Positions 38,285-49,800 of a stretch of DNA of 64,000 nucleotides are shown here, in pieces. The notes below the pieces were generated by a model that saw nothing but the letters and a program-made list of their open reading frames with translations, was not told the origin of the DNA and ran no database searches. The first letter of the stretch is position 1. The number at the start of each line of letters is the position of its first letter. Made by a program: the position numbers and the translations under genes. The DNA is from Ancylostoma caninum. Taxonomy: Eukaryota > Nematoda > Chromadorea > Rhabditida > Ancylostomatidae. The stretch lies in contig JBAJFG010000172.1 of NCBI GenBank assembly GCA_037903475.1, positions 4,441,001-4,505,000 of the forward strand, given 5' to 3'.

Positions 38285-38551
38285 ATGAAAGCTCAGAAAC
38301 GGTGTGATGACCGGGAAGGAAGGCGAAAAAATCACAAACTCCCTTCCTTTTCAATGACTTCTTTTCATCCCAAGAGGAGTTATGCCAAAAGTTTCCAATC
38401 CTATGAAAAGTTGAGGAAAGCAGGGTGGCGACAAGCAACGACCTACTTCAAAGATGAAATTCTATCGGGAGAAGTCGAGGGGATGTGGAAAAGGAAGGAT
38501 CGGGAAAAAAGGTATGAAATTTTGAAAAAATCAATGAAACCAGGAACATGA
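38285..38551 (+). CDS. unrecognised basic open frame, 88 codons
   Basis: ATG-initiated frame rich in Lys/Arg and aromatic residues (SYAKSFQSYEKLRKAGWRQA, then a Lys/Glu-rich helix-like end). No signal peptide or known motif is visible. A possible donor (AG then GTATGA, near 38511) would leave phase 2, which does not match the phase-1 acceptor of the next candidate exon. The frame may belong to a real gene or be chance. Confidence 0.25.
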   Translation: MKAQKRCDDREGRRKNHKLPSFSMTSFHPKRSYAKSFQSYEKLRKAGWRQATTYFKDEILSGEVEGMWKRKDREKRYEILKKSMKPGT

Positions 38552-38666
38552 GCAATGATTCCGCATTCCAGTAGTCATAACTCAGTTCACTTGCCTAGTG
38601 GCGAAGTGTGAAGTTGGTGAAGTAAGCCGTCCGGCTAAAAACGCCCCATCATCAATAACCAAACAG

Positions 38667-38868
38667 CTGATCCGGATGCTTGGATCATGAGAATGACGGA
38701 TGATAAGAAAACTCCGGCGCAAGGTGCAGAACTGATGCTTGAGATTGCGAAAAACGTGGCTGAGTTGAAGCTGGGGACACCGGCACCACATATGATACTT
38801 TACTGCAGTAGCAAAAGTAGTAGTAGCAAAACACTGCAGAGGAATCTGCAAGGTGTGCTCGTCAGAAG
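38667..38868 (+). CDS. candidate internal exon of an unknown gene
   Basis: A 202-base stretch lies between an acceptor (ACCAAACAG) and a donor (AGAAG then GTAACT) and is open throughout in one frame (phase 1 in, phase 2 out). The encoded peptide looks like folded-protein sequence: DPDAWIMRMTDDKKTPAQGA, then ELMLEIAKNVAELKLGTPAP, ending in a Ser/Lys run. I do not recognise the family and found no partner exon upstream or downstream. An antisense frame also spans it but has less protein-like composition. Confidence 0.35.
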
Positions 38869-39615
38869 GTAACTCATTTTCATTCCAAGACCGAGAACCA
38901 GGTCAGTAGATATTATTGATGAGTTATTGATGAAAAGATCAAAAATAATACAAAAAACTTCAAAAATGCTGAATAATAGATGATACGCTCCAAATCAGGA
39001 GAGTGGTGCATAACTGTTATAGGTGTTTTTGGTCTGTTCCCCTGAATATTAGTAGTTTTCTTAACTGATCTACCTGGTGTAACTTACTTGCGTGTTATTA
39101 AAGAAATAATTAAGCGAACAGATAGCTATAGATATAAAAATACGCGGAAAAATATAGAGGAGAGGACGTAAATTTTCTTGGTGTTTTCTGAGAACAACTA
39201 GTCTGCTTATTCACTTGATCACCTTGATTTAGGTCCTACAACGATCGGTCCAGACCTTTTTTACGTTGGGGACAATTTTATGTTTCACTACCTGATGTTC
39301 CACTACCTGGGTTCACACTTCTCAAACCCAGAGTCAATTTAACAACGTATACTATGCTCTTTTAACCCATTGCGGACCACGTGATGCACATGGTGCATCA
39401 CGATCCGTCTTTCCCACATGATGGAAGTGTGTACATGTACATCACATTATGATTTTGTGTTAGAAATTGCACTTTTTTCCCAATAGCCTTTCTGCACTTT
39501 TTTCCCAATAGCCTTTCTCCAGAACCACACTATTAAATCCGGGAAACAACGGATCATGTTGGCCGGACCCTAGCTCAAATATTATTTGGCCACCAACTCA
39601 GATAACTGTGTAGGT

Positions 39616-39845
39616 CGAACGCTTACCAAACGACGTAATGAAACCCCGTAATAGTTCGAGTAGAAACCCTTGCAGCTATGGTTGCCAGTTGCTGACATCC
39701 TCCCCTTAATTGCTGCTCAATCTGTCGGCCCTTTAGCAGCAATTGCTGAGAAAAAAGGCAGCAATCAAGGGGAGGATGGCAGCAAGTGGCAACCGTTCCT
39801 GCTAGGGTTTCTACTCGAACCATTGCGTCGTTTGGTCTGCGTTCG
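39616..39845. mobile_element. foldback element with CGAACG ends
   Basis: Left arm CGAACGCTTACCAAACGACG ... GTTCGAGTAGAAACCC ... CATCCTCCCCTTAATTGCTG; right arm is the reverse complement CGAACGCAGACCAAACGACG ... GTTCGAGTAGAAACCC ... CATCCTCCCCTTGATTGCTG. Arms are about 100 bases with a short loop near 39735. Non-coding. Confidence 0.75.
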
Positions 39846-39849
39846 TCCT

Positions 39850-41860
39850 GCAATGTTATCAGAGAAGGCGTAAATGTGTTAAAGTGGATCCCTACCTCAT
39901 GCCCATTCAAGGAAAAGTACACAGCAGGGCAAAGAACAGCCAAGGCCCACGCATTAAGGTTAGGGGCCTCATTTTTCTCAGTTTTTGTCGGCTAACAACA
40001 GAAGGATGGTAGCAATTTGTTCGCACTCATATGCTAACATGCCCGCGTCCGATCACTAGGAACAAAGCACGGTGCTCTGGGGGATTTAGGCGTCCGGATC
40101 CAGCACATCAATCATCGCCGGCGGCCGACGCGTGACCAGCAGCGCTTATTCTATTTTCTGACCCGTGATACTTCTTCAAATCTTAGCTAAGGCTGGGGAA
40201 ATCGACAAAATGATGTGATGGTGAATCTTCAGTACGTCGTTGAGATCACGTAAACATTCTAAGTGCACATAAATCACTTTAATCTGGAATTACCTCTGGA
40301 ATTGAACGCAATGAAATTCTCGTTGTAAAATTACTTCACTGGAAAAGAAAGAGAAATTCTTGATATTATCACGCAGGTTACTGAAAAGACCAGTTGGACA
40401 TCACCCCTCTGAGTTTTTTTCCTTGTCATTATTGACTCAGAAACAAAAAGTGCTCCGTTCTTTCTTTCTGCCACCAAGGAAAAGAGCGTAATCTCTGCGG
40501 TATTTCCTGGCAGAGGAATTTGCTTGGGACCCGAGAGAAAACGTACTATTTGAAAAAAGGTACACGCTGAGTACTTTCAGCCTGTAAATGTCTGGTTTTC
40601 GCGTGCAAGTAAGTATTTAACGCAGTTCTAATAAAGAAAGATATAAATGTTAAGGTTCTTTAATTAAAATAAGTGATAAAAATGGAAAAAATGTAGAGAC
40701 CAATAAGCCTGACAGGTCAACTTTTTCTCTTGAGTAACATTGACAAAGTGATCCAGAAAAGTTATATGTAAGTCATATTACATTTCTCCACTCTTTAATA
40801 GACCTCTCCAACTCCTTCAATCCACAAAAAAAAATGCATGTTCATAGTTAAAACTTATGCGTAACATTTCTTAGATCTACATAGCTTGGCAAAAACCCGG
40901 TGTTTTGCAGTTACCTCAGCTCAGGTAAGTTATAATTCCTGACTTTCAGTAACCCTTAACACCACTCTTATTTAGCTTATTCAAGATGTTTTCCTGTTGT
41001 CTAGTAAAAGTAATAAAGAGGAAGTGATTGTAAAAGAAAATCCAAAAGTTAGGTATAGCCTAGTTCCGTTTCGCACTTAACCTTATACGGAACTAAACTA
41101 AGAATATGCCTCCGCCCATCCTCGTCAGTAAGGTAGGGGGAGGCATATAGAATTAGTCGAATAATAAGAAAAAGAACTAATATATGGTTATAATCGTAAT
41201 AAAGATCCACAAAATAAAGAGAAATATTAATAGTCCAAGGGAATAACCATTAGTCCATAAAGTTCGCACGAATATCAGAAAATGCTGAAATGTCGTGGCA
41301 ATAGGTTGCTGAAGCGAAGTCGTAGTTGTTTTACTAGTTGTAGAGAAGAAATCAAAGAGCAGATAATAGGAGGAGAAAGGAGAAACAGGAATCTAATACC
41401 CAAACATACCATATAACAATACTGACGAGAACTCCTTTGCCACTGGACGTGTTCCTCACGCAAACAACTCAAAAACAAACATATTTATCACAAATGATCC
41501 GCAAGAAAGTAACGTGTTTGTGAGGGCTGATTCTTTTTCCTTGTTGGCCATAGCTGATTCTTTTTCCTAGCTAACCAATATGTAATCGAAGCTAATAGAA
41601 CTGGTTAGGTATGCTTCCTTGAAAGATTTTGAAACAATTTTAGGAGAAATGGGTTCTGCACTTTGTAAATGCTACGAGCGACTCAGGTCTTGAAATTCTA
41701 GCCCCTTTTATTAATTTTATTCTGAAGAGAAGTAAGAAAAATTTGTGAGTAGACCCTTAAGAAGTAGGTAAAGTGTTTTCTCTAGGAGATACACCTCGTT
41801 ATTCCGCTGTGATGTGGCTGCACACATTTCTACAAGTTTAGGTAATGTAAGCACATACAT
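39850..41860. other. no supported gene
   Basis: Ordinary AT-rich sequence. Frames here are short and contradictory. An inverted pair (GGCATATAG near 41143 and CTATATGCC-like GCCTCCGCCC near 41110) is too weak to call. Confidence 0.3.
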
Positions 41861-41864
41861 ATAG

Positions 41865-42402
41865 TCTGTTTCACTGGGGACGATTTCTGAAGAAGCACCA
41901 GAGAACAAAGGCGCGATGGAGAGTACGCAGGAATTGGAGAGGGAGCTGAGAAAAGCAGGCGATTTGCACGAGTACTCCACTACCGTCGTGTTTGAACTAA
42001 ACTGTACGTGCGAGTTTTTTTTTCTTCGTTAATGGGTTCGGTCGTTTTTTTTTCTGGAATTTCAACCTCATTTCCTCTATGTTATAGATTAAAAAAATTG
42101 TCAATGTTATGGAAAGGTTTTATGATTAAAAAAATGTAAAGCTTATATAGGAATGTTACCTATTTGCCCGTTTCGTTCCCTTACCATATACGGGTAAAGA
42201 GGTTCTCCAGGGAACTCGTCACGTGTTTTATGTATGTTTTTTTCTCTGGAAACTTCTATCTGCTAGCGCTTTTTTTTTCATGTTCATTACTCGTCTAACG
42301 AAATTTTCCACAGTATCCCTCCTAAGCAGCAAAAATTGTCCACATAATGAAACTCTTCCAAGCGTAGGGGACATCGACACTCCTGCACATATCTTTCACT
42401 AA
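41865..42402 (+). CDS. possible two-exon 3' gene fragment
   Basis: Exon 41865-42003 (acceptor CATATAG, donor GTACGT) and exon 42314-42402 (acceptor TTTTCCACAG) join in phase 1 to an open frame of about 75 residues ending in TAA. The first exon encodes an acidic, helix-like stretch (TISEEAPENKG then STQELERELRKAGDLHEYST). No family was recognised and upstream exons were not found. A 125-codon antisense frame (42322-42699 minus) overlaps the second exon, so that join is weak. Confidence 0.28.
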
Positions 42403-42739
42403 CCCGTTCAATGGATACTGTTGGCAAGCAAGCAAATTAAGCATATATTCCCACAGCATGAAGCATTCGCAAGCAAATTGCCATAATTTACTCCAGAACC
42501 GAGGAAGATCGCGTGCGAAGCGCAGTTTAGCGGCACGCTTTGGTGTGAACGGCTGCAACACATTCGTGCACATTGTTGAACACAGACAAAGCCGCACTAA
42601 TGATCGCCATGTCCGACCAGTCGCCATGACCATAGCGCGATTCTTAGGGTAGGGACTGGCAGAAGAGATTTTCCTGGATATTTGCTTGGTACGTTGCAAA
42701 ATTATATTTTAAAAACGGACAAAGAGAACGAAGGCTGGT

Positions 42740-43054
42740 GAACCCTCTTCCTTGAGGTCCCCCCATTCCGTTCGCCCAGGGTCCCGGCTGAATTCGTTCT
42801 TCACGGGTTAAGTTGGCAGTCCAAGTTCTGGTAGTAGTAGTCCATCAACAGCGTTCAGGATATGGGAACAGGATCTCGGAGTGGACTTTTTCACCTCCCG
42901 GAGAAAGAGAACGGCCAGTTGACCCGTCACGGATTGGGACAAATCTTCACTGTATTACAAGGGTAGATGGGGATGAAGTTATTCCACCTAAGTTTCAGTG
43001 TTCTGTTTTTTGGTGCACCCTGAGTGTATGAATAGATAAATAAATAAATAAAAC
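42740..43054 (+). mobile_element. 3' end of a LINE/SINE-type retroelement
   Basis: Plus-strand sequence ending GGTGCACCCTGAGTGTATGA followed by (ATAAATAAATAAATAAA). The hairpin-like GCACCCTGAGTGT plus a TAAA tail mirrors the 3' end of the LINE at 32530 and of the insertion at 46799-46880. Only the tail structure is firm; the upstream boundary is a guess. Confidence 0.45.
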
Positions 43055-44050
43055 TCCCAGGGAGGTCCTATTCAAGCTGGAAAAAAGTAGAGGTTCTAAG
43101 AGAGCGCGAGGAGGGCTGTTAGCTGCCCTCCTTCTCAGTTCTTTTGGACAGATAAGGGAAAACTCCAGAGAAAAGAAGATGCTTTACCCATCACAAGCTT
43201 CCCACGTGATGATATCCCAAGTCGGATTACTTCTTTGCTACTTCAAAGGGTTGAATCTGAATTACGAGCTATAAATCGCAAAAAAGCCTGTTGATCACCC
43301 CAAAAATCCCACACCAATGACCTTCTTGAAATCACACGCTCGAATACCTCGAGGATCTCAAGTGTTTCCATTCACCCGCGCCGAGGTCGCCATCTTCACA
43401 ATCAAGGAGGACGTGGAGGCGGCGGCGATCAGAGCCGCGCCGGCAATTAGGCGCCAATGATGTGTTTCCGCTCAATTTCGCGCCGCTTATTATATAGTTC
43501 GCTTTTGTAGTCGGCGACAATCCTGGAAAAAATCCGATGTCTGGGGGGTAAGGGGCTAGAAAAACAGTGCATAAGGAGAGCGCAATTGGCAGAATTTATG
43601 GGACACTGGTGATGTTGACAAAAAAAGAAGCGTAGGAGAGAAATGAAGCATTTGACTCAGCATCAAGGATAGATCATACGTGAAAGGCTGGAAAAGCATA
43701 TAAACGTCGGGAAAATATAGCTTTAAGCCCAGAACGAAAATCTAATCCGATCCTCCCAATTCGTGTGCAATTGATCCACGATCACTTCCTCAATCACTCA
43801 CAGAGGAAGATATGTGCACAGAATGATAAACCCTAACTGTTCACTACTTATCAATTTTGCTCACTGGAACAACAACGGGCTCACTCGAGGGTTCCTCAAT
43901 TTCGTTTAGTCGTTCGAAGAAGCCGGTCCGATCAGTTACGGCCTACTAATGGGATGTTAACCCAATATGTATGTCACTTGGCCATACAGAAGAAGATGAC
44001 ACGATGCTGCTGAGTTCCTCCTCTAGCTTGTGATCACAGCAGTTTCTAAC

Positions 44051-44281
44051 GGATGCGTGCGTGCGTCACACGAGCGACTACATATCGGAAAGTGGCCCGG
44101 ACGCACTGGACACATTCCTGACCCAGCTTAGATGCAAATCTGACGCACGAAGGATAGTTCGTGTTCATGGCGTGTGAGCCACATGTAGTTGTCGCTCGCG
44201 ATTCGTGTTGTATGTATATACATAGCTTCATGAAAACCATTACGCGAGCGATTACATGCGTCTGACGCACGCACGCATCCC
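44051..44281. mobile_element. miniature element, GCGTGCGTC family, copy 1
   Basis: Left GGATGCGTGCGTGCGTCACA, right (reverse complement) GGATGCGTGCGTGCGTCAGA, with CGAGCGACTACAT/CGAGCGATTACAT as second paired blocks. It lacks the outer TTTATACT end seen in the other copies. It ends about 40 bases before the candidate signal-peptide exon at 44324. Confidence 0.65.
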
Positions 44282-44323
44282 TGTCGTCTAATGTCGTCTA
44301 CTTGATCACAATAAAATTTTCAG

Positions 44324-46799
44324 ATTCTCTTTCACATTGTATTGAATATAGTTTTTATCCTCCTCATCACATTAAAACTTGCTTTATGTTCAAAACAACC
44401 ACCATTGGTGAGAATTCGCAACTTTTCTGTCTAGATTTAATTCCCTGTTATGAACTCTTTACAGGAAGCAGATATGCATTTGTTGGTGAGTTCGACGACA
44501 AATTATTGAATTTAAATGTTAATGGCATGATTGTCGTCAGGTGACGACCTATCGAGATGTTCCCTTTCTGTAGTCAACTCTGGGATTAAGCATTTTCCTC
44601 AAAAGGGCTATTTATACTAGCTGCCTGCGTCAGTCGCGCATCAGTCGCACGCATCCATTCGCGTGAGATTTTCCATGAATACCGGTCAACGCGGCATGTA
44701 CATCCTCAATGATAAAGAACGCGCGGCCGCCGCGAGGCTGCAAACGCGTGCGTCTGAGCTGCGTCTGCAATGCGACTGAGCCCCACTCTTCGTCATATGG
44801 ACGCACGGGCGTCGGTCGCACGCATCCAGTATAAATTTCCCTAAACGTCGCCAGTTCAAAATGAATCAAAATGAACTAATCTTAAGCGTGATAACGATAA
44901 TGGAAATGATAGGTATCGAGTGCCATAGAACATCGCATTTCCATCGTTCCTCATCGCTTCCGATCATGAACATAGGACAATTGTGTAAGATGCGAGCGTA
45001 GTTGCAATGAAGGGTAGGCCCGCTCGCAGCCGTGACGCAGCTCGGACGCAAGTCGAACGCACGCGTTTGCGGCTCCGCGGCTATTCGTGACGGTCGCGTT
45101 GTATTTCCACTCAGGGTATGCATGCCATGATGACTAGTTTTCATGGAGATTCTTCCGTAAATGGATGCGTGCGTCTGACGCGCGAATGACGCAGTCATCA
45201 AGTATATTTTGCCAAGTACATTTCTCGCAAAATCTCTCTTCACTTTGCTTCAGAGATGTCACAGTTTTCCGTTTCACTTTTTACGGGCATTTTTCGCCCT
45301 TCGTTTTACGTTTTACCACTTCCGCATATCACTGCTCTGCCTCCAATGTGAGGATTGTAGACACCCTCAAGCCAAGCCGGGGAAATTTCCCGGCCGCCAA
45401 ACTCGGCAGTGAATGATTGGATGAAGGATTATTACGGGCCCAGGATAACAAATGTGAATCAGTGATAGGGCAACGAGGCAAACTTGTCCAAAACGGCTCA
45501 TGTCGCTGAGGACGAGAAAGCTTCGCAGAGGTCGGAAGATCGTGCTTTCCATGTAGCCCCTTTTCTGGTCGTTGAAGCCACAGCCAACCAGTACCTTTCC
45601 AGCTTTGAGAACTCCGATCTGCCACTGATGTCGGTATCCTGGTTCTCCTGATATTGTAGCGTCCCATCGATGATAGGCAGATGCAGGCGGTATGTGTATG
45701 TGGTGAAGCGTCTCCCAATGCATCTGAGATTATCTTCAGACTTCGTCATTTCAAAATGAATAAAAATGAACAGGCGATATAAGAGATGAGGATCGTGGAA
45801 ATGGAAATGATACGTATCGATTGCCACGTTACATCGCCATGGATCGCTACCAAACGGAGCTCATCGCCTGTACTCTCGAAGATATTCCCAAAATGAACTG
45901 GTGATGTGAATGATAGCGATAGTAGAAATAATGCTTATCGATCGCCACGCCATATCAGTTATCATCTCTCTCACGTCTGAAGTCTCCTCATTCACTTTAT
46001 CCAGAGAGAATGAAAAAAAACACAGAAACCATGCGAGGTCCACATATGAAATAGCTCAGTCTTTCCCCCATAGAATAACTACACGTTCAATGTTCGTCCA
46101 CTAATTTCTCGTTACATCTCCATGAAGGATAATTCTCTACTCAATGAAATAAGTGAAGCACGAAATACCTATTAACCATGTTTTGCCTTGCAGGAACCCA
46201 GTAGTGAAGGTGATGAGCGACCGCCTGTAAGTTTTTCTTGAGCCAATTTATTTTTTTCAAATATACCTATGACAAGTGATTAAGGGTGTAAAACGACGAG
46301 CGCGTGGATCTAGCAGTGAGAGTAAGACAAGAAGGAGAGCAAGAAGAGCCAGAACAAGGCGATTACAGCTGGAAGGGACACTGTTGGAGGCTGTAAGTTC
46401 ATTAAATCCAAGAAATTAGTGCATGGGCCGATCGGCCCAGTGTTTCAAAGGGGCGACATTGAAAATACTTTTTTCAGCGGCAAAGACCAAGACAAGCACC
46501 ACGCCCAGCAGCACCTCCTCCTCCTCCACCTCTAAATATTAGGGCACCTAAGGAGACGAAGATGAGGGGGACCTTTGATCCAAATTACCAGACACTAGCT
46601 GGCCTTAACAATGAAGACGTATTCAAGCCTAAGGTGAGCGGAAAGACAGGGTGAGAACACACCGATTTGCGAATGGTCTTACTGTAATTTCCGAGCGAAA
46701 TGGTTCCATACCATCCTCTGCAAAGTAAAAATCGGCACTAATAGGTGGCTCGACGTTCGATGAACCCTGACCACGTAGCTGATTGCCTTCAGTGGGGCT

Positions 46800-46858
<59 letters not shown>

Positions 46859-49800
46859 TGCACTCAAGGTGCTCCAACAAGTACTAATAAAACAGACACG
46901 GAACATGTAGAAGTAATGTGAAAAAACATTACTAAGAATGCCATCAACGAATCATTAGCTGAATAATACTGGCACCTCGATTTACCACTCACTCATACAA
47001 TAAATGAATATGTAGAAATCGGTGGCTAATTCTGAATTTCTATGCTAGGGATTTGACAATAAAATGAATGTTCGCCTTGAGATGCTTCCACTACACATTT
47101 TCCTATCCAATATCTATAACAGAAACATGGTGCCTTTGGAATATTCACGTCCAGGCTACGCCATCGTATGTAGCATACCGGGGCGAGCCCTGTATTCCAA
47201 GGGTTTCTTTAATCTAAATACAAATCCCGGGCGTTGACCTAGAGGAAGCCCGCAGAACGACCCATATTTGCTATAGTGAGTAGGAATTATGTGCCGAGGC
47301 AAAATGAGTCCATTCGACAAGCACAGTAATGGGACGAGCTTGAACAATAAATTGAAGCTGACGAGGAAAAAAAAAGAAAAAATATGAAGATCAGATTTTA
47401 CCTTAGGACCAGAAATTACGGCAAGACACTTTGCTAACCTGTCTGAACTTTTCATTTTGTAGCGAAAAGCCTCTACTTAACTTTTGACGCCAAAACATTA
47501 AAAATTCGCTGGGGATGTTTCAACAACAAAAAAAAACCGATTTCCTATGTAAATGTGAAAAAGTACAGGAGTAAAACGTGAAGAAAGGGTGTAGAGCGCT
47601 ATACCTGGAAGGGGAGGTACCAGTTGACTTTGCGACTGGACAGTTGGACAGAATTGCCAACCACGGGGCACGCCAACACTGACCTTTACAGGCATAGCGC
47701 TTTACGTATATTCAAAAAAGGAGTAAAATAAGTAAAGCAGTGAAGAAACTTGAGGAAGAGAAAAGTGCGAAAAAAGATATTTGCAAAGTGAAGACTAAGA
47801 CCAAACAAAACTGACTAATTTATTTAATATAGGAAGTGATTTGTGAACCCGCTCAAAAATTAAAATATCCGAGGAACAGAAACCCCTAGAATCCTTCTTT
47901 TCCTTTCTCTGGTGCTACATTGCTTCTCTTTCTCAAACGCTCGGAATTTCGACTTGATCGGATTCGAATGATCAATTTCGATTGCATTGGAAACGTCACT
48001 CGATCGAGACTACTAAAAAATGAGTAGTAAAAGTATCTCCATCTAGGATGGCGGCCAAGCATTTGGTGGAGGTGCCTTCAACATTCGTCCACCAGCTGAA
48101 ACAGGAATGAAAGGCACTTTCGATCCGAACTACCAGACATTAGCCGGATTAAACAACGATGAGGTTTTCAAACCAAAGGCTCGTTCTCTCATATTCTCCT
48201 GATTTGGAGAATGGAAAACCTGTGAATGAATTGTCTAAATTTCAGGATGGAGGCCTGGGTGTTGGTGGTGGAGGTAACTTGAAGATCAGACCACCGACGG
48301 ACAACAGAGGCCGTAAGGTTGCGACGTTCGATCCAAATTATCAGACGCTTGCGGGGCTGAATAACGAAGACGTCTTCAAACCTAAGGTAAAATTTCAAAG
48401 AATAGCTATCATTGGTGCACGGATTGAAGGCAAACGCTTCAGTTCTGCCCTATCAAACATGCATGATATCGATTGAAAACGACCGCATCTCGACGCATGA
48501 TCCTTCTACCAGCACTCACAGCCGATGGATAGACTTCATATCCCACCTTATATATAATTCAGAAAGTTTGTAACTCTGTGCGTGTGCGCCAAGGATTGAG
48601 ATGGCGTGCCCTATCATGCGTAGGTGGGCGAGCACGCTTTAATGTGGAGAAATTCGAAGATTATTGGTTTTAGGAATGTGAACGAGTTCGTAGAAGGGGA
48701 GATGGAAAAGGAGGATTGAAAGGGAGTAGAGAAGAAAAGAGGAAGAGAGAAAGAGACAGACAGAGAATGAGGCGGAGAAAGGAAGACATGGAGAAAGAAA
48801 GAAACAGAGAGGAAGAGAAAGAGCTCTCCTCTCCCTCTCCAAACGGCTTATCTCAGAGGAGAGAAAGGAGACAGAGAAAAAAAGAAAGAAAGGAGAGAGA
48901 GGAGATAGGGAAGAGAGAGAGAAAGAGACAGAGAGGAAGAGAAAGAGGAGAGAGGAAACAGAGAGAGGAAAGAGAGAGAGGAGAAAGACGCAGAGAGACG
49001 GAGAGAGAAAGAGACAAATAGGAGGATTGAGAGGGAGTAGAGAAGAAAAGAGGGAGAGAGAAAGAGACAGGAGACGGAGAGAGAAAGAGACAGAGAGGAA
49101 GAGAAAGAGGAGAGAGAGGAGACAGACAGGAAAGAGAGAGAGGAGAGAGACGGAAAGAGAGGAAACAGAGAAAGAGAGAGGAGAGTGAGGAGAAAGAGAA
49201 AAAGGAAAGAGATGGAGGGGGAAAGAGACGGAGAAGAGAGAGGAGAGGAGAGAAGAAGAGAGAAGAGGAGGCGGCAGACGGCTGTTAATCCTAGAAAAAC
49301 GGTTTGCGGAACATGATTTTCGTGAAATTAATAGGACAATGCTAACTGGACTGCTTACCGAGAAGTCTCAAAGCCTAGAAAAATGGAATAAATTCACTGA
49401 AAATCTTCTTTATCTTCCATCTAGAGAGCAAACATTACAGGGTGGACCAGGAGGAGGTAACCTAAACATCAGACCTCCGACGGATAACAGAGGACGTAAG
49501 GTTGCGACATTCGATCCGAATTATCAAACTCTCGCGGGATTGAACAACGACGACGTCTTCAAACCGAAGGTTAGAATAATCAAAAGTAGCATAGATGAAT
49601 TTTGGGGTCTTCTACTATATATCCCAATAGAACTCCTTGCTGAGGTAGTCCGAAAAGCAAGCTGAAAATCCAGAACGACACTTTTCTGAAATACTCTAAA
49701 AGGATGTGCTCTTCTTATTTGATACTTGCAAATTTCTTTGAGGGTGCGCAATTTTTTCTCCTCCCCGGGTCTCTTTTCTTTTATCTTCATTTCCATCATT

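Noticed and set aside
43317..43460. 47-codon plus frame (PFTRAEVAIFTIKEDVEAAA)
   Set aside because: Protein-like but short, GC-rich and opposed by a 62-codon minus frame; no splice partners.
45329..45723. Overlapping minus-strand frames of 118-129 codons with segments such as GEPGYRHQWQIGVLKAGK
   Set aside because: One frame looks partly protein-like, but three overlapping frames are open and the region is an intron of the plus-strand repeat gene. No partner exon was found, so the evidence is insufficient.
48716..49021. 101-codon frame of Arg/Glu/Lys
   Set aside because: It is a translation of the GA-rich intronic tract; no complexity and no splice support.
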